Assembly: GCA_000333235.1 (NCBI GenBank)
Contig: CAPN01000061.1
Coordinates: 26,183 to 90,182, forward strand
Source of the DNA: Pseudoalteromonas luteoviolacea B = ATCC 29581
GTDB taxonomy: Bacteria; Pseudomonadota; Gammaproteobacteria; Enterobacterales; Alteromonadaceae
Direction of reading: 5' to 3'
DNA length: 64,000 nucleotides
Below, piece by piece: positions 45,215 through 54,790 of the stretch. The notes beneath the pieces are model-generated. The model was not told the origin of the DNA. It saw nothing but the letters and a program-made list of their open reading frames with translations, and searched no databases. Position 1 is the stretch's first letter. Each line of letters opens with the position of its first letter. Made by a program: the position numbers and the translations under genes.

Positions 45215-46681
45215 CTAAGGGACCAAAACCCACGGGCCCCACTGTGCACCCGGCTTATCACCTTGAGTCCACCACTTAGCTTGATAGATTTTGTTGTTAA
45301 AACTCGCTTTATCGCCTTTGTTATATACTTTACTTTCAGCCCAAGCTGCCACACCGCCTGTTGGTGGGTCAACGGGCGGATCTTTTGGTAGATTAAGATT
45401 ATCGACCACTTTTACCTTCGGCCAGTTTGCATGCGATTGATAAAAGTTTGTCACGCACTTTTCATAATCGCCGGGCACTAAGGCAGAGTAAGCCGTTTGG
45501 TAGCCGACGAGTTTACACTCAAAAGAATAACCACCGGGTCTATTCGCATAATAGGCCCAATCTCCTTCCCAATTAGTGTAAAGTACATCCGTCGCACCAT
45601 TCAGATTCAAACTGCCATAAGGAGTTTGCTGCCAACAGGTATTTTCTTCATCTGTTTCAATGGGAATATTATAATAATGCGCTAATCCCTCCCAATAACG
45701 GATACGGTTGACGGGTTGGCCTTTCGTTTTGTTTTGTTCTCCGCATTCAATCCCACCATTGATGATATTAATGGTGGTACCAAAACCATAACCAATGTTC
45801 GCGCTTAATTCGCGCTGTGAAGGTTTCCAGGTGCGATCGATTACATGCAACATTGCCGGCTTTGGCGCTTGCGGTGTTAAGAAAAACCAAATCGCCGAAG
45901 CGAGATTTAACCACGAGTCCGCAACTAAACCTGGATTATTCAATAGAACCGTTGCATCACCGTCAAACATTGCCTCTGAAAAAGCACCGTAATTAAAATG
46001 GTAAGACAGTTGTTTAGCACCTCGGCCAAAGTAGCCTTGTCCAGCTTTACAAGGCCAACGTCGATTTTGCCAATCATTTTGACCGCATCCAGTCGTGTAG
46101 CCTTCTTGCCCTTCCTTCCAGCCCATTTCTCTGACATGGACTAACGCCTGTTGCCACTCTTCAAGTCCTAATGGGTTATCCGAAACATTGCTTTTTGCAA
46201 TATGACCTCCCGTTTCTTGTGCGAAGTGAGCGAACGCCGTAACGATCGAGCGTTTACAAATCGCATCAGCATCACGCCCATCGACGTAATCGCCGCAAAA
46301 CGCAGGGAATTTACCCACAGCCTTAAGAAAGCGCTCGTACGTGTATTCGGGTGCAGCCATCTGGGTAAGAAACTGCCATTGTGCTTGTCCAAATACTCGC
46401 TCAACACGTTTCACATTGGTTGGGTTATTTGGATTGCCGACACGTATTGCATCAACAATTTGATTGTTCGCAGTGCGCAGTGCTTTGGCCCATACCGCAT
46501 ACATAGAAGCAGCTGTCTTTTGTTGCTCGGCTTGCATCACTTGTTGTTTTGACAATAAATAGCCTGTTGGATCGTTTGGATCGGGCTGCGGATCCATGGC
46601 TAAGACGGTCGAATTTGTCATACCCAACACGAACAACGCCAATGGCGTTAATGTGTTCTTTGCCTTCATTGTGAGTTGCAT
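45215..46681 (-). CDS. Secreted GH19 chitinase with C-terminal CBM5/12
   Basis: A 488-residue enzyme with a signal peptide (LALFVLGMTNSTVLA) and a GH19 catalytic domain (about 85-390): catalytic acid Glu156 in AHFAQETGGH, then GYFGRGAKQLSYHFNYG and IINGGIECG. A proline-rich linker (PKDPPVDPPTGG) leads to CBM5/12 (YQAKWWTQGDKP). GH19 enzymes use an inverting mechanism and prefer GlcNAc-rich soluble or amorphous chitin, complementing the GH18 enzymes 30 kb away. The next gene is a separate transcription unit. Confidence 0.95.
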   Translation of the reverse strand: MQLTMKAKNTLTPLALFVLGMTNSTVLAMDPQPDPNDPTGYLLSKQQVMQAEQQKTAASMYAVWAKALRTANNQIVDAIRVGNPNNPTNVKRVERVFGQAQWQFLTQMAAPEYTYERFLKAVGKFPAFCGDYVDGRDADAICKRSIVTAFAHFAQETGGHIAKSNVSDNPLGLEEWQQALVHVREMGWKEGQEGYTTGCGQNDWQNRRWPCKAGQGYFGRGAKQLSYHFNYGAFSEAMFDGDATVLLNNPGLVADSWLNLASAIWFFLTPQAPKPAMLHVIDRTWKPSQRELSANIGYGFGTTINIINGGIECGEQNKTKGQPVNRIRYWEGLAHYYNIPIETDEENTCWQQTPYGSLNLNGATDVLYTNWEGDWAYYANRPGGYSFECKLVGYQTAYSALVPGDYEKCVTNFYQSHANWPKVKVVDNLNLPKDPPVDPPTGGVAAWAESKVYNKGDKASFNNKIYQAKWWTQGDKPGAQWGPWVLVP

Positions 46682-46882
46682 ATTTACTCTACCTTTACGC
46701 GTTGTTTTATCATTTTGTTAATTTTTATCTTCAACATTATTTACAAAATGACATCGCTGTCAAATCGTACCAGTTAAGTGGACACGTGTATTTTCTTATC
46801 TTCTTGTTCCTTAAAAAGGTTAACCAGATGATTTATCAATAGTTTTGAAGTAATGTATGACAATCGTGTAGAGGAAAATAAA

Positions 46883-47443
46883 ATGCGCATTGAACCCTTA
46901 ACAGCTCCTTATTTTGCAGAAGTGTTAATTATTGCTAACGTAGTGCATGGCGATAATTATTTAGATCTAGCCGGCCTTGAGGCTATGCTAAAAAAAGGCA
47001 CTAAAAATGGATTAAATGCCTGTTTTGTCGCGATAGATGATAAAAATCAAGTTGTCGGCTTCAGGACGAGCTATGCCGCAGGTCAATGGCCGATTGACGA
47101 GTGGTGTACAACAAATAAATGGCCCGTAGGTGCAAATGATATGGCGTATTTCAAATGTTCTGCCATTTTGCCAAAAGCACAAGGACAAGGACTAGGCCCA
47201 AGACTACTAAGTGCCTCAATAGACGTGTTAAAAATGCAAGGTGCCAAAGCAGGCCTCGCCCATCTTTGGAAACAAAGCCCAGGAAACGCAGCGGTAAAAT
47301 ACTTTAAAAAAGCAGGCGGTCAGTTAATTAATATTCACGATGATCGCTGGTTACCGTTGTGTATAAATGATGGATACGTGTGCACTATATGTGGCACAGA
47401 GTGTCATTGTCAGGCCGCCGAAATGGCCATTACGTTTGAGTAA
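46883..47443 (+). CDS. GNAT-family N-acetyltransferase with C-terminal cysteine cluster
   Basis: A 186-residue GNAT protein: the acetyl-CoA loop region is AILPKAQGQGLGPRLL, then GNAAVKYFKKAGG. The C-terminus carries CTICGTECHCQAAE (five cysteines with the preceding ones nearby), a possible zinc or metal site that is unusual in GNATs. ATG 46883 is preferred because GAGGAAA lies 7 nt upstream; the 46853 frame adds 10 residues. It lies 6 bp before the FAD oxidoreductase gene, so they form an operon. Confidence 0.82.
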   Translation: MRIEPLTAPYFAEVLIIANVVHGDNYLDLAGLEAMLKKGTKNGLNACFVAIDDKNQVVGFRTSYAAGQWPIDEWCTTNKWPVGANDMAYFKCSAILPKAQGQGLGPRLLSASIDVLKMQGAKAGLAHLWKQSPGNAAVKYFKKAGGQLINIHDDRWLPLCINDGYVCTICGTECHCQAAEMAITFE

Positions 47444-47449
47444 AATTTG

Positions 47450-48787
47450 ATGAATTCAGCCTACGATCCTATTTCTAGTTCCCATTGCCAAGGTCAACAC
47501 TATGCACCTAGCTTTTGGGCTTCGACCATTGCGTTGCCAGAGCCAAATCCACCTCTACAATGCGACTTGCAGTGTGATGTTGCGATCATTGGGGGTGGTT
47601 TTAGTGGCTTGCTAACCGCGTATTATCTAGCCTCAGAGCATCATTTAGACTGTGCGGTGTTTGAAGCAAATCAAGTCGGTTTTGGGGCTAGCGCAAGAAA
47701 TGCAGGATTCGTTTTAAAAGGTTCAGGCCGATTAAGCTACCCACAAATGGCCAAAAAGTGGGGGATGGATGTTTGCAAAGGGATCTACAGCGAATTTTCA
47801 CAAGCGGTAAGTCGCGTAGAGTCGCTAATTCAAAGCCTCGATATTCAATGCGATCCCCAAGCCAAAGGCTACATAAAAATTGCCCATAACCCTCAAGCCT
47901 TCAAAAGCTTGCAGGCCCAAGCCCATTTTTTAAAAACACATTTAAGCAGTGATGCGGAGTTTATTTCTAAAGCGCAATTAAAAAGTGATTACATGAATAA
48001 TCACCAAGCCTATGGCGCGTTGCGCTTACCGGATGGATTTGGTATTAACCCGCTTAAACTGTTATTAGGTTATCGCACCATGGCGCTAAAAGCGGGGGTG
48101 AAGCTTTATGAAAATAGTTTGGTTGGTGATATAAAAGAGGTATCCAGTGGCGTCGAGTTATTGGTAAACGGGCACACGGTCAAGGCTAAAAAACTCGTCA
48201 TTACTGGCAATGCGTACAACAGCAAAAATACCCATCCTGCTATTAATAATCGTTATTTACCGATCTTAAGCAGTATCATGGTTACCGAACCACTTAGTGA
48301 GCGAGATTTAGTAGAAACAGGCCTAAAAACCAATCAAGTCACCATGGATACCAGAACGCTAAAATACTATTATCGCAAATTACCTGATAATCGTTTACTT
48401 TTTGGTGGTCGAGGCGCTATTTTTGCCAAAGATAAAGACAAACCCGCTTATTTAAACAATCTTAAACATGGCTTATTGGACTGTTTTCCTACCTTAACAC
48501 ATCTAAAACCAGCATTTTATTGGCATGGTTATATTGCTGCTGCCTTGGATGATATGCCGCATGTCAAAGTTGAAGGTAATATTGGCTATATTTTAGGGTA
48601 TTGCGGTGCAGGTGTGTCGTTTAGTGCTCAAGCAGCTTACCGCTTAGCCCAACAAATAGGTGGCGTTTCGGTTCCACCGTTACCACTTTACCACACGCCT
48701 TTACCTTATTTGCCTTTTGCTCAGTTAAGGCGATATGGACAATGGGGCTACTATCAATATGCACAATTTAAAGATCGTTTTTTTTAA
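47450..48787 (+). CDS. FAD-dependent oxidoreductase (DAO family)
   Basis: About 445 residues. The dinucleotide-binding motif is VAIIGGGFSGLLTAYYLA, followed by FGASARNAGFVLKGSG, GNAYNSKNTHP and the C-terminal YCGAGVSFSAQAAYRLAQQIGG. Family members include PuuB-like amine and amino-acid oxidases. Substrate unknown; the linked GNAT and solute-binding protein genes hint at an amine or amino compound. Start taken at ATG 47450 (TTG 47447 precedes it). Confidence 0.88.
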   Translation: MNSAYDPISSSHCQGQHYAPSFWASTIALPEPNPPLQCDLQCDVAIIGGGFSGLLTAYYLASEHHLDCAVFEANQVGFGASARNAGFVLKGSGRLSYPQMAKKWGMDVCKGIYSEFSQAVSRVESLIQSLDIQCDPQAKGYIKIAHNPQAFKSLQAQAHFLKTHLSSDAEFISKAQLKSDYMNNHQAYGALRLPDGFGINPLKLLLGYRTMALKAGVKLYENSLVGDIKEVSSGVELLVNGHTVKAKKLVITGNAYNSKNTHPAINNRYLPILSSIMVTEPLSERDLVETGLKTNQVTMDTRTLKYYYRKLPDNRLLFGGRGAIFAKDKDKPAYLNNLKHGLLDCFPTLTHLKPAFYWHGYIAAALDDMPHVKVEGNIGYILGYCGAGVSFSAQAAYRLAQQIGGVSVPPLPLYHTPLPYLPFAQLRRYGQWGYYQYAQFKDRFF

Positions 48788-48874
48788 CTAAATTTCAGTA
48801 AATTAACGCGCTACTATTGTGAAAACAGGCGTTTTTGCTATACCTAGTAATAACTCAATGCAGAAGTGATTAAA

Positions 48875-50065
48875 ATGTTGTTTTGGCTAAGATGGATCCT
48901 CGCCGTGTTATTTATTGCACATGTGGTCACTGTGCAGGCAAAAACCATTGAAAATAAAATAAGTGTTGCCATCGGGGTTGAAAATTACAATTTTCAACCT
49001 ATTTTTGACCAATTTACCAAGCAAACTGGCATCAAAGTTGAAATCTTAGGCTTTGAAAACAACGAATTGAAATCCCAATTACTGCAAAAAGCCACCTCAT
49101 CTTCGTTACCTGATGCGGTGATTGTTCCTTCTGACTTTTTAGGATTAGAGTCACTTGACTTTTCAACCATCCCTGATGAATGGTTGTCTTCCGAATTAAA
49201 TCGCGATGCGGTGGCAAGTGCAAAACATAACGGCGAAATAAAAGGAGTACCGTTTATTTTCGGCAACCATTTATTGCTTTATTACCACAAGAAATGGGTG
49301 AAACAACCTCCCAAGAATTGGCACGAGATAATGGCGTTACGGTCATCGATCCCAATAAACATCGACTTGCTAGCGTGGAATTACTTTGAAATGTATTGGT
49401 TTGCTGCGTTTTATAATGCCCATAACAGCCCTCTTTTAAAAAATAGCCAAGCTAACCTAAACACTAAGGAGATGGTGCAAAGCATTAAAAAATACAAACA
49501 ATTAAGGGAAAGCGTCAACTTAGACCGAGATTGTGATTATACCTGCATGGTCAATAAATTTGAAAACGGCAAAGTCGCCATGGCCATTAATGGCTCATGG
49601 ATTTTTAAGCAGTGGATAACAAACAAAAGCGGGGAAATCGGCGTGGTGCAATTACCTAACATTGATGGTATGCCAATGCGTTCTTTTTATTCACCTCATG
49701 TTGTTGCTTTTCCCAACAACCGGATTAATTCAACGCAACACGCTAAACTAAAAGCATTGAGTGTTTTTATTCAATCGAAAGCGGTGCAATTGCAAGCATG
49801 GAACCAATTAAGCACATTGCCAGTAAGACAAGATGCTCTTGATAACCTCGCCATGAAAGAGAACAGCTTAAAACTTCTAATTAGTGGGCTTGAACATTCA
49901 AAACCACTGCCAAACGACATGGCGATGGCCTACATTTGGGAAGCGATGCTAAAAGGGATCACCCGATTTGAGTCAGGAATAATGAATGCGGAGCAAGCCG
50001 CCAATTACATGCAATACATAGCCGATAAGTCGATAGAACATGCCAGCCAAAAGTATAGCGACTGA
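48875..50065 (+). CDS. Extracellular solute-binding protein, family 1 (MalE-like)
   Basis: About 396 residues with a signal segment (LRWILAVLFIAHVVTVQA) and family-1 features: KISVAIGVENYNFQPIFDQF, FTKQTGIKVEI, GVPFIFGNHLLLYY and FENGKVAMAINGSW. No transporter permease is present; the next gene is a hybrid sensor kinase that overlaps it by 26 bp. The protein may therefore present ligand to the kinase rather than to a transporter. Start chosen at ATG 48875; GTG 48866 is an alternative. Neither has a strong ribosome site. Confidence 0.8.
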   Translation: MLFWLRWILAVLFIAHVVTVQAKTIENKISVAIGVENYNFQPIFDQFTKQTGIKVEILGFENNELKSQLLQKATSSSLPDAVIVPSDFLGLESLDFSTIPDEWLSSELNRDAVASAKHNGEIKGVPFIFGNHLLLYYHKKWVKQPPKNWHEIMALRSSIPINIDLLAWNYFEMYWFAAFYNAHNSPLLKNSQANLNTKEMVQSIKKYKQLRESVNLDRDCDYTCMVNKFENGKVAMAINGSWIFKQWITNKSGEIGVVQLPNIDGMPMRSFYSPHVVAFPNNRINSTQHAKLKALSVFIQSKAVQLQAWNQLSTLPVRQDALDNLAMKENSLKLLISGLEHSKPLPNDMAMAYIWEAMLKGITRFESGIMNAEQAANYMQYIADKSIEHASQKYSD

Positions 50066-52223
50066 GTTTAAATTTAAAGTTGGCGGCTTTATTTTCTTAC
50101 TGTTCTCAGTCGAGATTTTTTACTTTGCTTATTCTTCTTATCAACAAGCTAATGAAATTGCCCAAGAAAACGTAACTCGACGCGCCTATAGCCTCAAATA
50201 CGACATTCAAAATCAGTTATCTGAATTAAGCTTTGAACTCGTTCCTTATATGGACAATAAAGTGCTTACGGAAGTCCCTGTCAATTTGCTTTATACCCAA
50301 TTTGCCTTAAAACAAATTACGGATCTCGTGCGTACACACGAAACCGTTAAAAGTGCATTTATCTCCGATGGCTCGCCTTATGTTATCGAAGGCTACCCGC
50401 TACATACGTTAAAATGGGCATCGCCAGAGGTTAGGCAAGTAGCAACAAGCATTGTAAATTCACAAAGTCCAAACTTAGGCATACGTTCGATCGTATTGAG
50501 CCATGCCTCATTAGGTGAGCCGAGCTTTTCGGGCGGACGCTACTTTTTTGTGGTACCACTTCGTGAGGCTCTGCCTTCGCTCGTTAGACCCTATCGATAC
50601 TCTGGCGCATTGTTTATTGAGGTCAACATTGAGACCGTCATTGCAAAAAGCGCACAAGTATTAAGCACCGAATACGAAAACATTCAACTCTATTCAAAAG
50701 AGCAGCTTTGGTACCAGCAAGGGCAAGTAATTAGCGATGGCTTTACCTCTACGATTGCGCTTTTTGAAGACATTAAACATCGCGCACCGGCTGAAATAAC
50801 CATTACTCATGCACAAGACGTGTACACAGATCGATTTGAAAATACCATTTATTTAGCCATTGTGATTAGCATTGTCGATTTGCTCATTATTCTATGGTTT
50901 CTCAGTTATTTTGGTAACCGGCTGATAAAACCACTAAAACGATTAGAGCAACAATGTAAAACCGTGAGTAATGGGCAATTTAAAAAAGTAACGGAACAAT
51001 TACCCTTCACTGAACTACAAACATTGCAAGATACCTATAATACAATGGCAAATGAAATAGAAAGTCAGGTGTCTAGCCTCAAAGAAGAAAAAGCCCGCGC
51101 TGAACAATCTGAGCATGCTAAGTCGTTATTTCTTGCTAACATGAGCCATGAGATCCGTACCCCGATGAATGGGATCTTAGGTACATTTCAGTTGTTGGCG
51201 AACACACCACAAGATGCTGAAAATACACAATTAGTTAAAACAGGCTTATCCTCTGCCCGTTCATTATTGCATTTGCTTAACGATATTTTAGATTTTTCGA
51301 AAATGGAAGCAGGAAAGCTTTCTTTCGAGCTCGTGGTTTATGACATCAAGTTTTTATTTAATGAAGTACTCGAAGAATTTAAAGACGTCGCAGCACTTAA
51401 AAATGTAAAGCTGCTGTTTCAGGTCGACAACAATTTTACAGTATTACGTAAAGTCGACTCGTTGCGCCTAAAGCAAGTAGTTCGCAATTTAATCTCTAAT
51501 GCCATTAAGTTTACTCATGAGGGGTTAGTAACAGTTAGTTTGCATGGCAGTGATAAACATTTTGCGTTTGACGTCATTGATACGGGCATAGGCATGACTG
51601 ACAAACAGGTTGAGAACTTATTCAATCGCTTTAGTCAGGCGGACGCCTCAACAACGAGAAAATATGGTGGCACCGGTTTAGGGCTTGCAATCATTCGTCA
51701 ACTGGTTGAATTAATGGATGGCGAGGTAAAGGTTATAAGTAAAGAAGGACAGGGAACTACATTTTCAGTCTCGCTACCGATCAAAGAAGAAATTCAGCAA
51801 GAGAAAAAAATAACCGAAACACTCGTGCCACCCGATCTAACGAATACGCTTATTTTACTCGCCGAAGACAACAAAATTAATCAAACGGTATTTTGTGCCA
51901 TGTTAAAACGCACGAACGCTGAAATCATCATCGCAAACGATGGCGTTGAAGCCGTAGCCCTAGCAAACAAACACCAACCAGATCTCATTTTTATGGATAT
52001 ACAAATGCCCAATTTAGATGGCATTGGTGCGTGTTCTGCCCTTATTGAACAAGGATCCACTTGCCCAATTATTGCGTTAACCGCAAATGTCATGCCCAGT
52101 GATGTAGAGTACTATCTGGCTAACAATTTTGTCGATTGTGTTGGAAAACCCATTGAAATGCAGACGCTTTATCAAGCGATTTATGACCATTTTCCCACAT
52201 CTAAAAGCGAACAAAGAACTTGA
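50040..52223 (+). CDS. Hybrid sensor histidine kinase with receiver domain
   Basis: A 727-residue membrane kinase. First helix (about 11-33), periplasmic region (about 34-275) of probable dCache type, second helix (about 277-298), HAMP (about 300-350), coiled coil, HisKA with phosphoacceptor in ANMSHEIRTPMNGIL, HATPase (NLISNAIKF, DTGIGM, GTGLGLAIIRQL) and a C-terminal receiver (AEDNKINQ, FMDIQMPNLDG, ALTAN). No HPt domain is included, so a separate phosphotransfer protein or the internal receiver is needed. It overlaps the binding protein gene, pairing ligand binding with signalling. Confidence 0.92.
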   Translation: MPAKSIATEFKFKVGGFIFLLFSVEIFYFAYSSYQQANEIAQENVTRRAYSLKYDIQNQLSELSFELVPYMDNKVLTEVPVNLLYTQFALKQITDLVRTHETVKSAFISDGSPYVIEGYPLHTLKWASPEVRQVATSIVNSQSPNLGIRSIVLSHASLGEPSFSGGRYFFVVPLREALPSLVRPYRYSGALFIEVNIETVIAKSAQVLSTEYENIQLYSKEQLWYQQGQVISDGFTSTIALFEDIKHRAPAEITITHAQDVYTDRFENTIYLAIVISIVDLLIILWFLSYFGNRLIKPLKRLEQQCKTVSNGQFKKVTEQLPFTELQTLQDTYNTMANEIESQVSSLKEEKARAEQSEHAKSLFLANMSHEIRTPMNGILGTFQLLANTPQDAENTQLVKTGLSSARSLLHLLNDILDFSKMEAGKLSFELVVYDIKFLFNEVLEEFKDVAALKNVKLLFQVDNNFTVLRKVDSLRLKQVVRNLISNAIKFTHEGLVTVSLHGSDKHFAFDVIDTGIGMTDKQVENLFNRFSQADASTTRKYGGTGLGLAIIRQLVELMDGEVKVISKEGQGTTFSVSLPIKEEIQQEKKITETLVPPDLTNTLILLAEDNKINQTVFCAMLKRTNAEIIIANDGVEAVALANKHQPDLIFMDIQMPNLDGIGACSALIEQGSTCPIIALTANVMPSDVEYYLANNFVDCVGKPIEMQTLYQAIYDHFPTSKSEQRT

Positions 52224-52310
52224 TTTAATTCTGTAAATTGAATTTATTTTACTGTCCAATTAGAGGCTTATAGCTTAAAGTTAAGGTAAGTATTCGTTTA
52301 GGTCGAGCCG

Positions 52311-53660
52311 ATGCCAACAGCCAAACAAACCTATCAACAAAATTTAAAACAGCTCTCTGATCGCCTTGTCGCAATTCAGCAGCCTATTCGCATTCTTGAT
52401 GCGATTAAGTGGCCAGCACAGTGGCGAGAAGAGTTTTTCGCTAAGGGTGAAAAAACGCCACCTCCGGCCACCAAAGCGTATTATCAGACGATCCCGCTAG
52501 ACTACAACATAGACAAAGTAAAAGCCGATTTAAAAACGTTGCTGTCAGATGTAAAAAAGACGCTTGGCAAAAAAGATCCGCTTGGTATGATTTTGCAAGA
52601 CACCACAGAGCAGTACCTTTTGGTAATGGAGCTGATCAAAGACCGAGGTACCACGGGTTTTATTGATCATAGTCGTGCATTATACGGTTCTGCACACGAT
52701 CATCTGATAGGCGATAGGCGCTCGCTTAAAGAAGTGGGCGAACATTTATGCGAAATTTTTCACCTCCCAGCAGCAAAACACATTTCATTTTCGCAGCCAA
52801 AACTCCATGACGCAGAACGCAGTGTTGAAATTTTACAAAACAAACTCAATGGCTATTTTACTCGTCATAAAGTACAAGTAAAACTCTCTGATGGCATCGT
52901 GTCTGACGCGGCGGCAGGCGGCGACAGCATCAAATTAAATTCCCGTTCTACCTTTTCAGACAGAGATCTTCACGTCCTTGAAGTACACGAAGGGTGGGTT
53001 CACGTTGGCACAACCTTAAATGGCCGTGCGCAACCTTACGCTACTTGGCTTGGCATTGGTTCACCGCGCATTGCAGCACATCAAGAAGGATTGGCGGTAC
53101 TTTTAGAAACCCTCACATTTGCGAGCTTTCCGTCTCGCGCAAGACGCATTAGCGATCGTGTAACCGCTATCCACATGGCAGAAGAAGGTGCGGATTTTCT
53201 CGATGTTTATCGCCATTTCGTCAATGTGGGCCTGAGTAAAAACGACAGCTATGCAGTTGCGCAGCGAGTATTTCGTGGTGGCCGCGTTGACGGCGGCTCT
53301 GCTTTTACCAAAGATCTTTCGTATGTGCGAGGCTTTGTCGAGAATCTCAACTTCATTCACAGTGCCATTTCATCAGGACGTCCTGAGCTTATCCCAATGC
53401 TGTTTGTTGGCAAGCTCAATCTCCATGACATCCCTGCCCTTTATAGTGCTTATCTCAATGGCATTATTGATGCGCCACAATATGTGCCACAGATGTTCAG
53501 TGATTTAAATGGTTTGTACGTTTGGTTTGGTTTTGCCAACGGCATGCACTTAATTGACATGAAACGGGTGCAAAATCACTTTATTGACTTATTTAAAGAC
53601 ATTCCAAAAGTCTGCCCAACAACCATGAGCCCAACCTCTGTACAAGATATTGAATGGTAA
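52311..53660 (+). CDS. DUF1704 / QEGLA-motif metallopeptidase (MATCAP-like)
   Basis: A 449-residue protein carrying EVHEGWVHVGTT (an HExxxH zinc motif) and AAHQEGLAVLLE, with the Glu as likely third ligand. These are the hallmarks of the family once called 'flavohemoglobin expression-modulating QEGLA motif protein'. Human members (KIAA0895L/MATCAP) are tyrosine carboxypeptidases acting on tubulin, with an HExxxH motif. A bacterial peptidase is therefore likely; its substrate is unknown. The name refers to flavohemoglobin (NO detoxification), which is notable near an H-NOX locus 35 kb away, but no link is seen here. Confidence 0.85.
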   Translation: MPTAKQTYQQNLKQLSDRLVAIQQPIRILDAIKWPAQWREEFFAKGEKTPPPATKAYYQTIPLDYNIDKVKADLKTLLSDVKKTLGKKDPLGMILQDTTEQYLLVMELIKDRGTTGFIDHSRALYGSAHDHLIGDRRSLKEVGEHLCEIFHLPAAKHISFSQPKLHDAERSVEILQNKLNGYFTRHKVQVKLSDGIVSDAAAGGDSIKLNSRSTFSDRDLHVLEVHEGWVHVGTTLNGRAQPYATWLGIGSPRIAAHQEGLAVLLETLTFASFPSRARRISDRVTAIHMAEEGADFLDVYRHFVNVGLSKNDSYAVAQRVFRGGRVDGGSAFTKDLSYVRGFVENLNFIHSAISSGRPELIPMLFVGKLNLHDIPALYSAYLNGIIDAPQYVPQMFSDLNGLYVWFGFANGMHLIDMKRVQNHFIDLFKDIPKVCPTTMSPTSVQDIEW

Positions 53661-53684
53661 ACGCCTGACTTTTAAACGTATTCT

Positions 53685-53720
53685 GGAAAAACAGTGATAA
53701 GCAACTTCGTCGCTTATCAC
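53685..53720 (-). terminator. Terminator between the metallopeptidase and Nudix genes
   Basis: Stem GTGATAAGC / GCTTATCAC (53694-53720). On the minus strand it is followed by TGTTTTTCC and serves the Nudix gene; the plus-strand tail is weaker (TTGGATTT). Confidence 0.8.
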
Positions 53721-53726
53721 TTGGAT

Positions 53727-54158
53727 TTACACTGTGAAACGAGTTTTCACATCTTGGCTTGCGAGGAAATTTTTTAGCGACAAAAATAGATTTTCGGGTA
53801 GGGAGTCTAGCGAAAACCACTGCCAACTCAGGCATTTATGGGGCTCTAAGTTTTGCACTTCGCCTTGCTTACTGTTTGCTAATACAAACAGCGTAATGTA
53901 ATGCTTTTCTTCGGCTTCAAAAACATCATTTGTAAAGCCAAGTTCAACCATATCAGAAACCTCTAATCCCGTTTCTTCAAGCACTTCGCGTTTTGCACAT
54001 GCTCCGACGGATTCACCAAATTCTAAATGACCGCCAGGTGTTGCCCACGTGTGTGAGCCATGAGAACCAATGCGCTCGCCAAGAAGAATTTTACCTTCTC
54101 TGATAAGGATGACTGCAACGCCTACGCGCACCGATTTTTCTATTGCTTTATCCATCAT
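53727..54158 (-). CDS. Nudix hydrolase
   Basis: 143 residues with the Nudix box GGHLEFGESVGACAKREV then LEETGLEV (G-x5-E-x7-REUxEExGU). Substrate cannot be predicted. The gene overlaps the end of the TetR gene by 11 bp, so the two are one transcription unit and the hydrolase may be a regulated partner of the TetR-controlled function. Confidence 0.93.
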   Translation of the reverse strand: MMDKAIEKSVRVGVAVILIREGKILLGERIGSHGSHTWATPGGHLEFGESVGACAKREVLEETGLEVSDMVELGFTNDVFEAEEKHYITLFVLANSKQGEVQNLEPHKCLSWQWFSLDSLPENLFLSLKNFLASQDVKTRFTV

Positions 54159-54756
54159 GAGGAGTACTTTGATATCGACTCAAAAACAGCTTTACCGTTT
54201 CTTCAATAACATAGTTTTGCTGTGAAGTACTTATTTCTTCTAGGCCATACAAAGTTGGATAAAAGATCAATGATTTAAGCTGGTAAACGAACTGCTTTGC
54301 CGCCAATGAGATATCATCAATCTTCAATTTATGTGCTTGGCATGCCGCGTTTAAAAATGCCTCGAAATAACGCATGCAGCCAACGGCTTTACCGCTCAGT
54401 GACACCGCCAACGATGGATCTTGAAGTAATTGAAGAAAAGCCACTCGAGCAATCTTTATAAATTCTTCAGACAGGAGTAAATCCACTTCTTTCTGCGCGA
54501 TTTGTTTTAACTGTTCGTCGATTGAAACGCTTATGTCAAACGCAACAGCTTGTCCTTCAGCGATCCGAGAAAACATGTTGTCTAATACGGCTTGAAAGAG
54601 TTCATTTTTTGCTGAAAAGTGATTATACACTGTGCGCTTGGACACATTCGCTTGTTGTGACACTTGATCCATACTGGTAGCGTCAAATCCTCGAGTACAA
54701 AATAACGTTTCAGCTGCCGAAACAATCTGCGCTCGTTTCATTTCAGATAATTTCAT
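54148..54756 (-). CDS. TetR-family transcriptional regulator
   Basis: 202 residues with an N-terminal HTH: QIVSAAETLFCTRGFDATSMDQVSQQANVSKRTVYNHF (recognition helix around VSKRTVYNHF). The C-terminal ligand domain is typical in length. It is divergent from the MBL-fold hydrolase and its own upstream region holds a 35-bp palindrome, so it probably represses that gene and itself. Confidence 0.93.
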   Translation of the reverse strand: MKLSEMKRAQIVSAAETLFCTRGFDATSMDQVSQQANVSKRTVYNHFSAKNELFQAVLDNMFSRIAEGQAVAFDISVSIDEQLKQIAQKEVDLLLSEEFIKIARVAFLQLLQDPSLAVSLSGKAVGCMRYFEAFLNAACQAHKLKIDDISLAAKQFVYQLKSLIFYPTLYGLEEISTSQQNYVIEETVKLFLSRYQSTPHDG

Positions 54757-54790
54757 AAATTAATTAACACTATCCTTTACTGATTTTCGT

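Noticed and set aside
46202..46552. 116-codon plus-strand frame inside the GH19 gene
   Set aside because: It is antisense to conserved GH19 catalytic sequence and shows no domain pattern.
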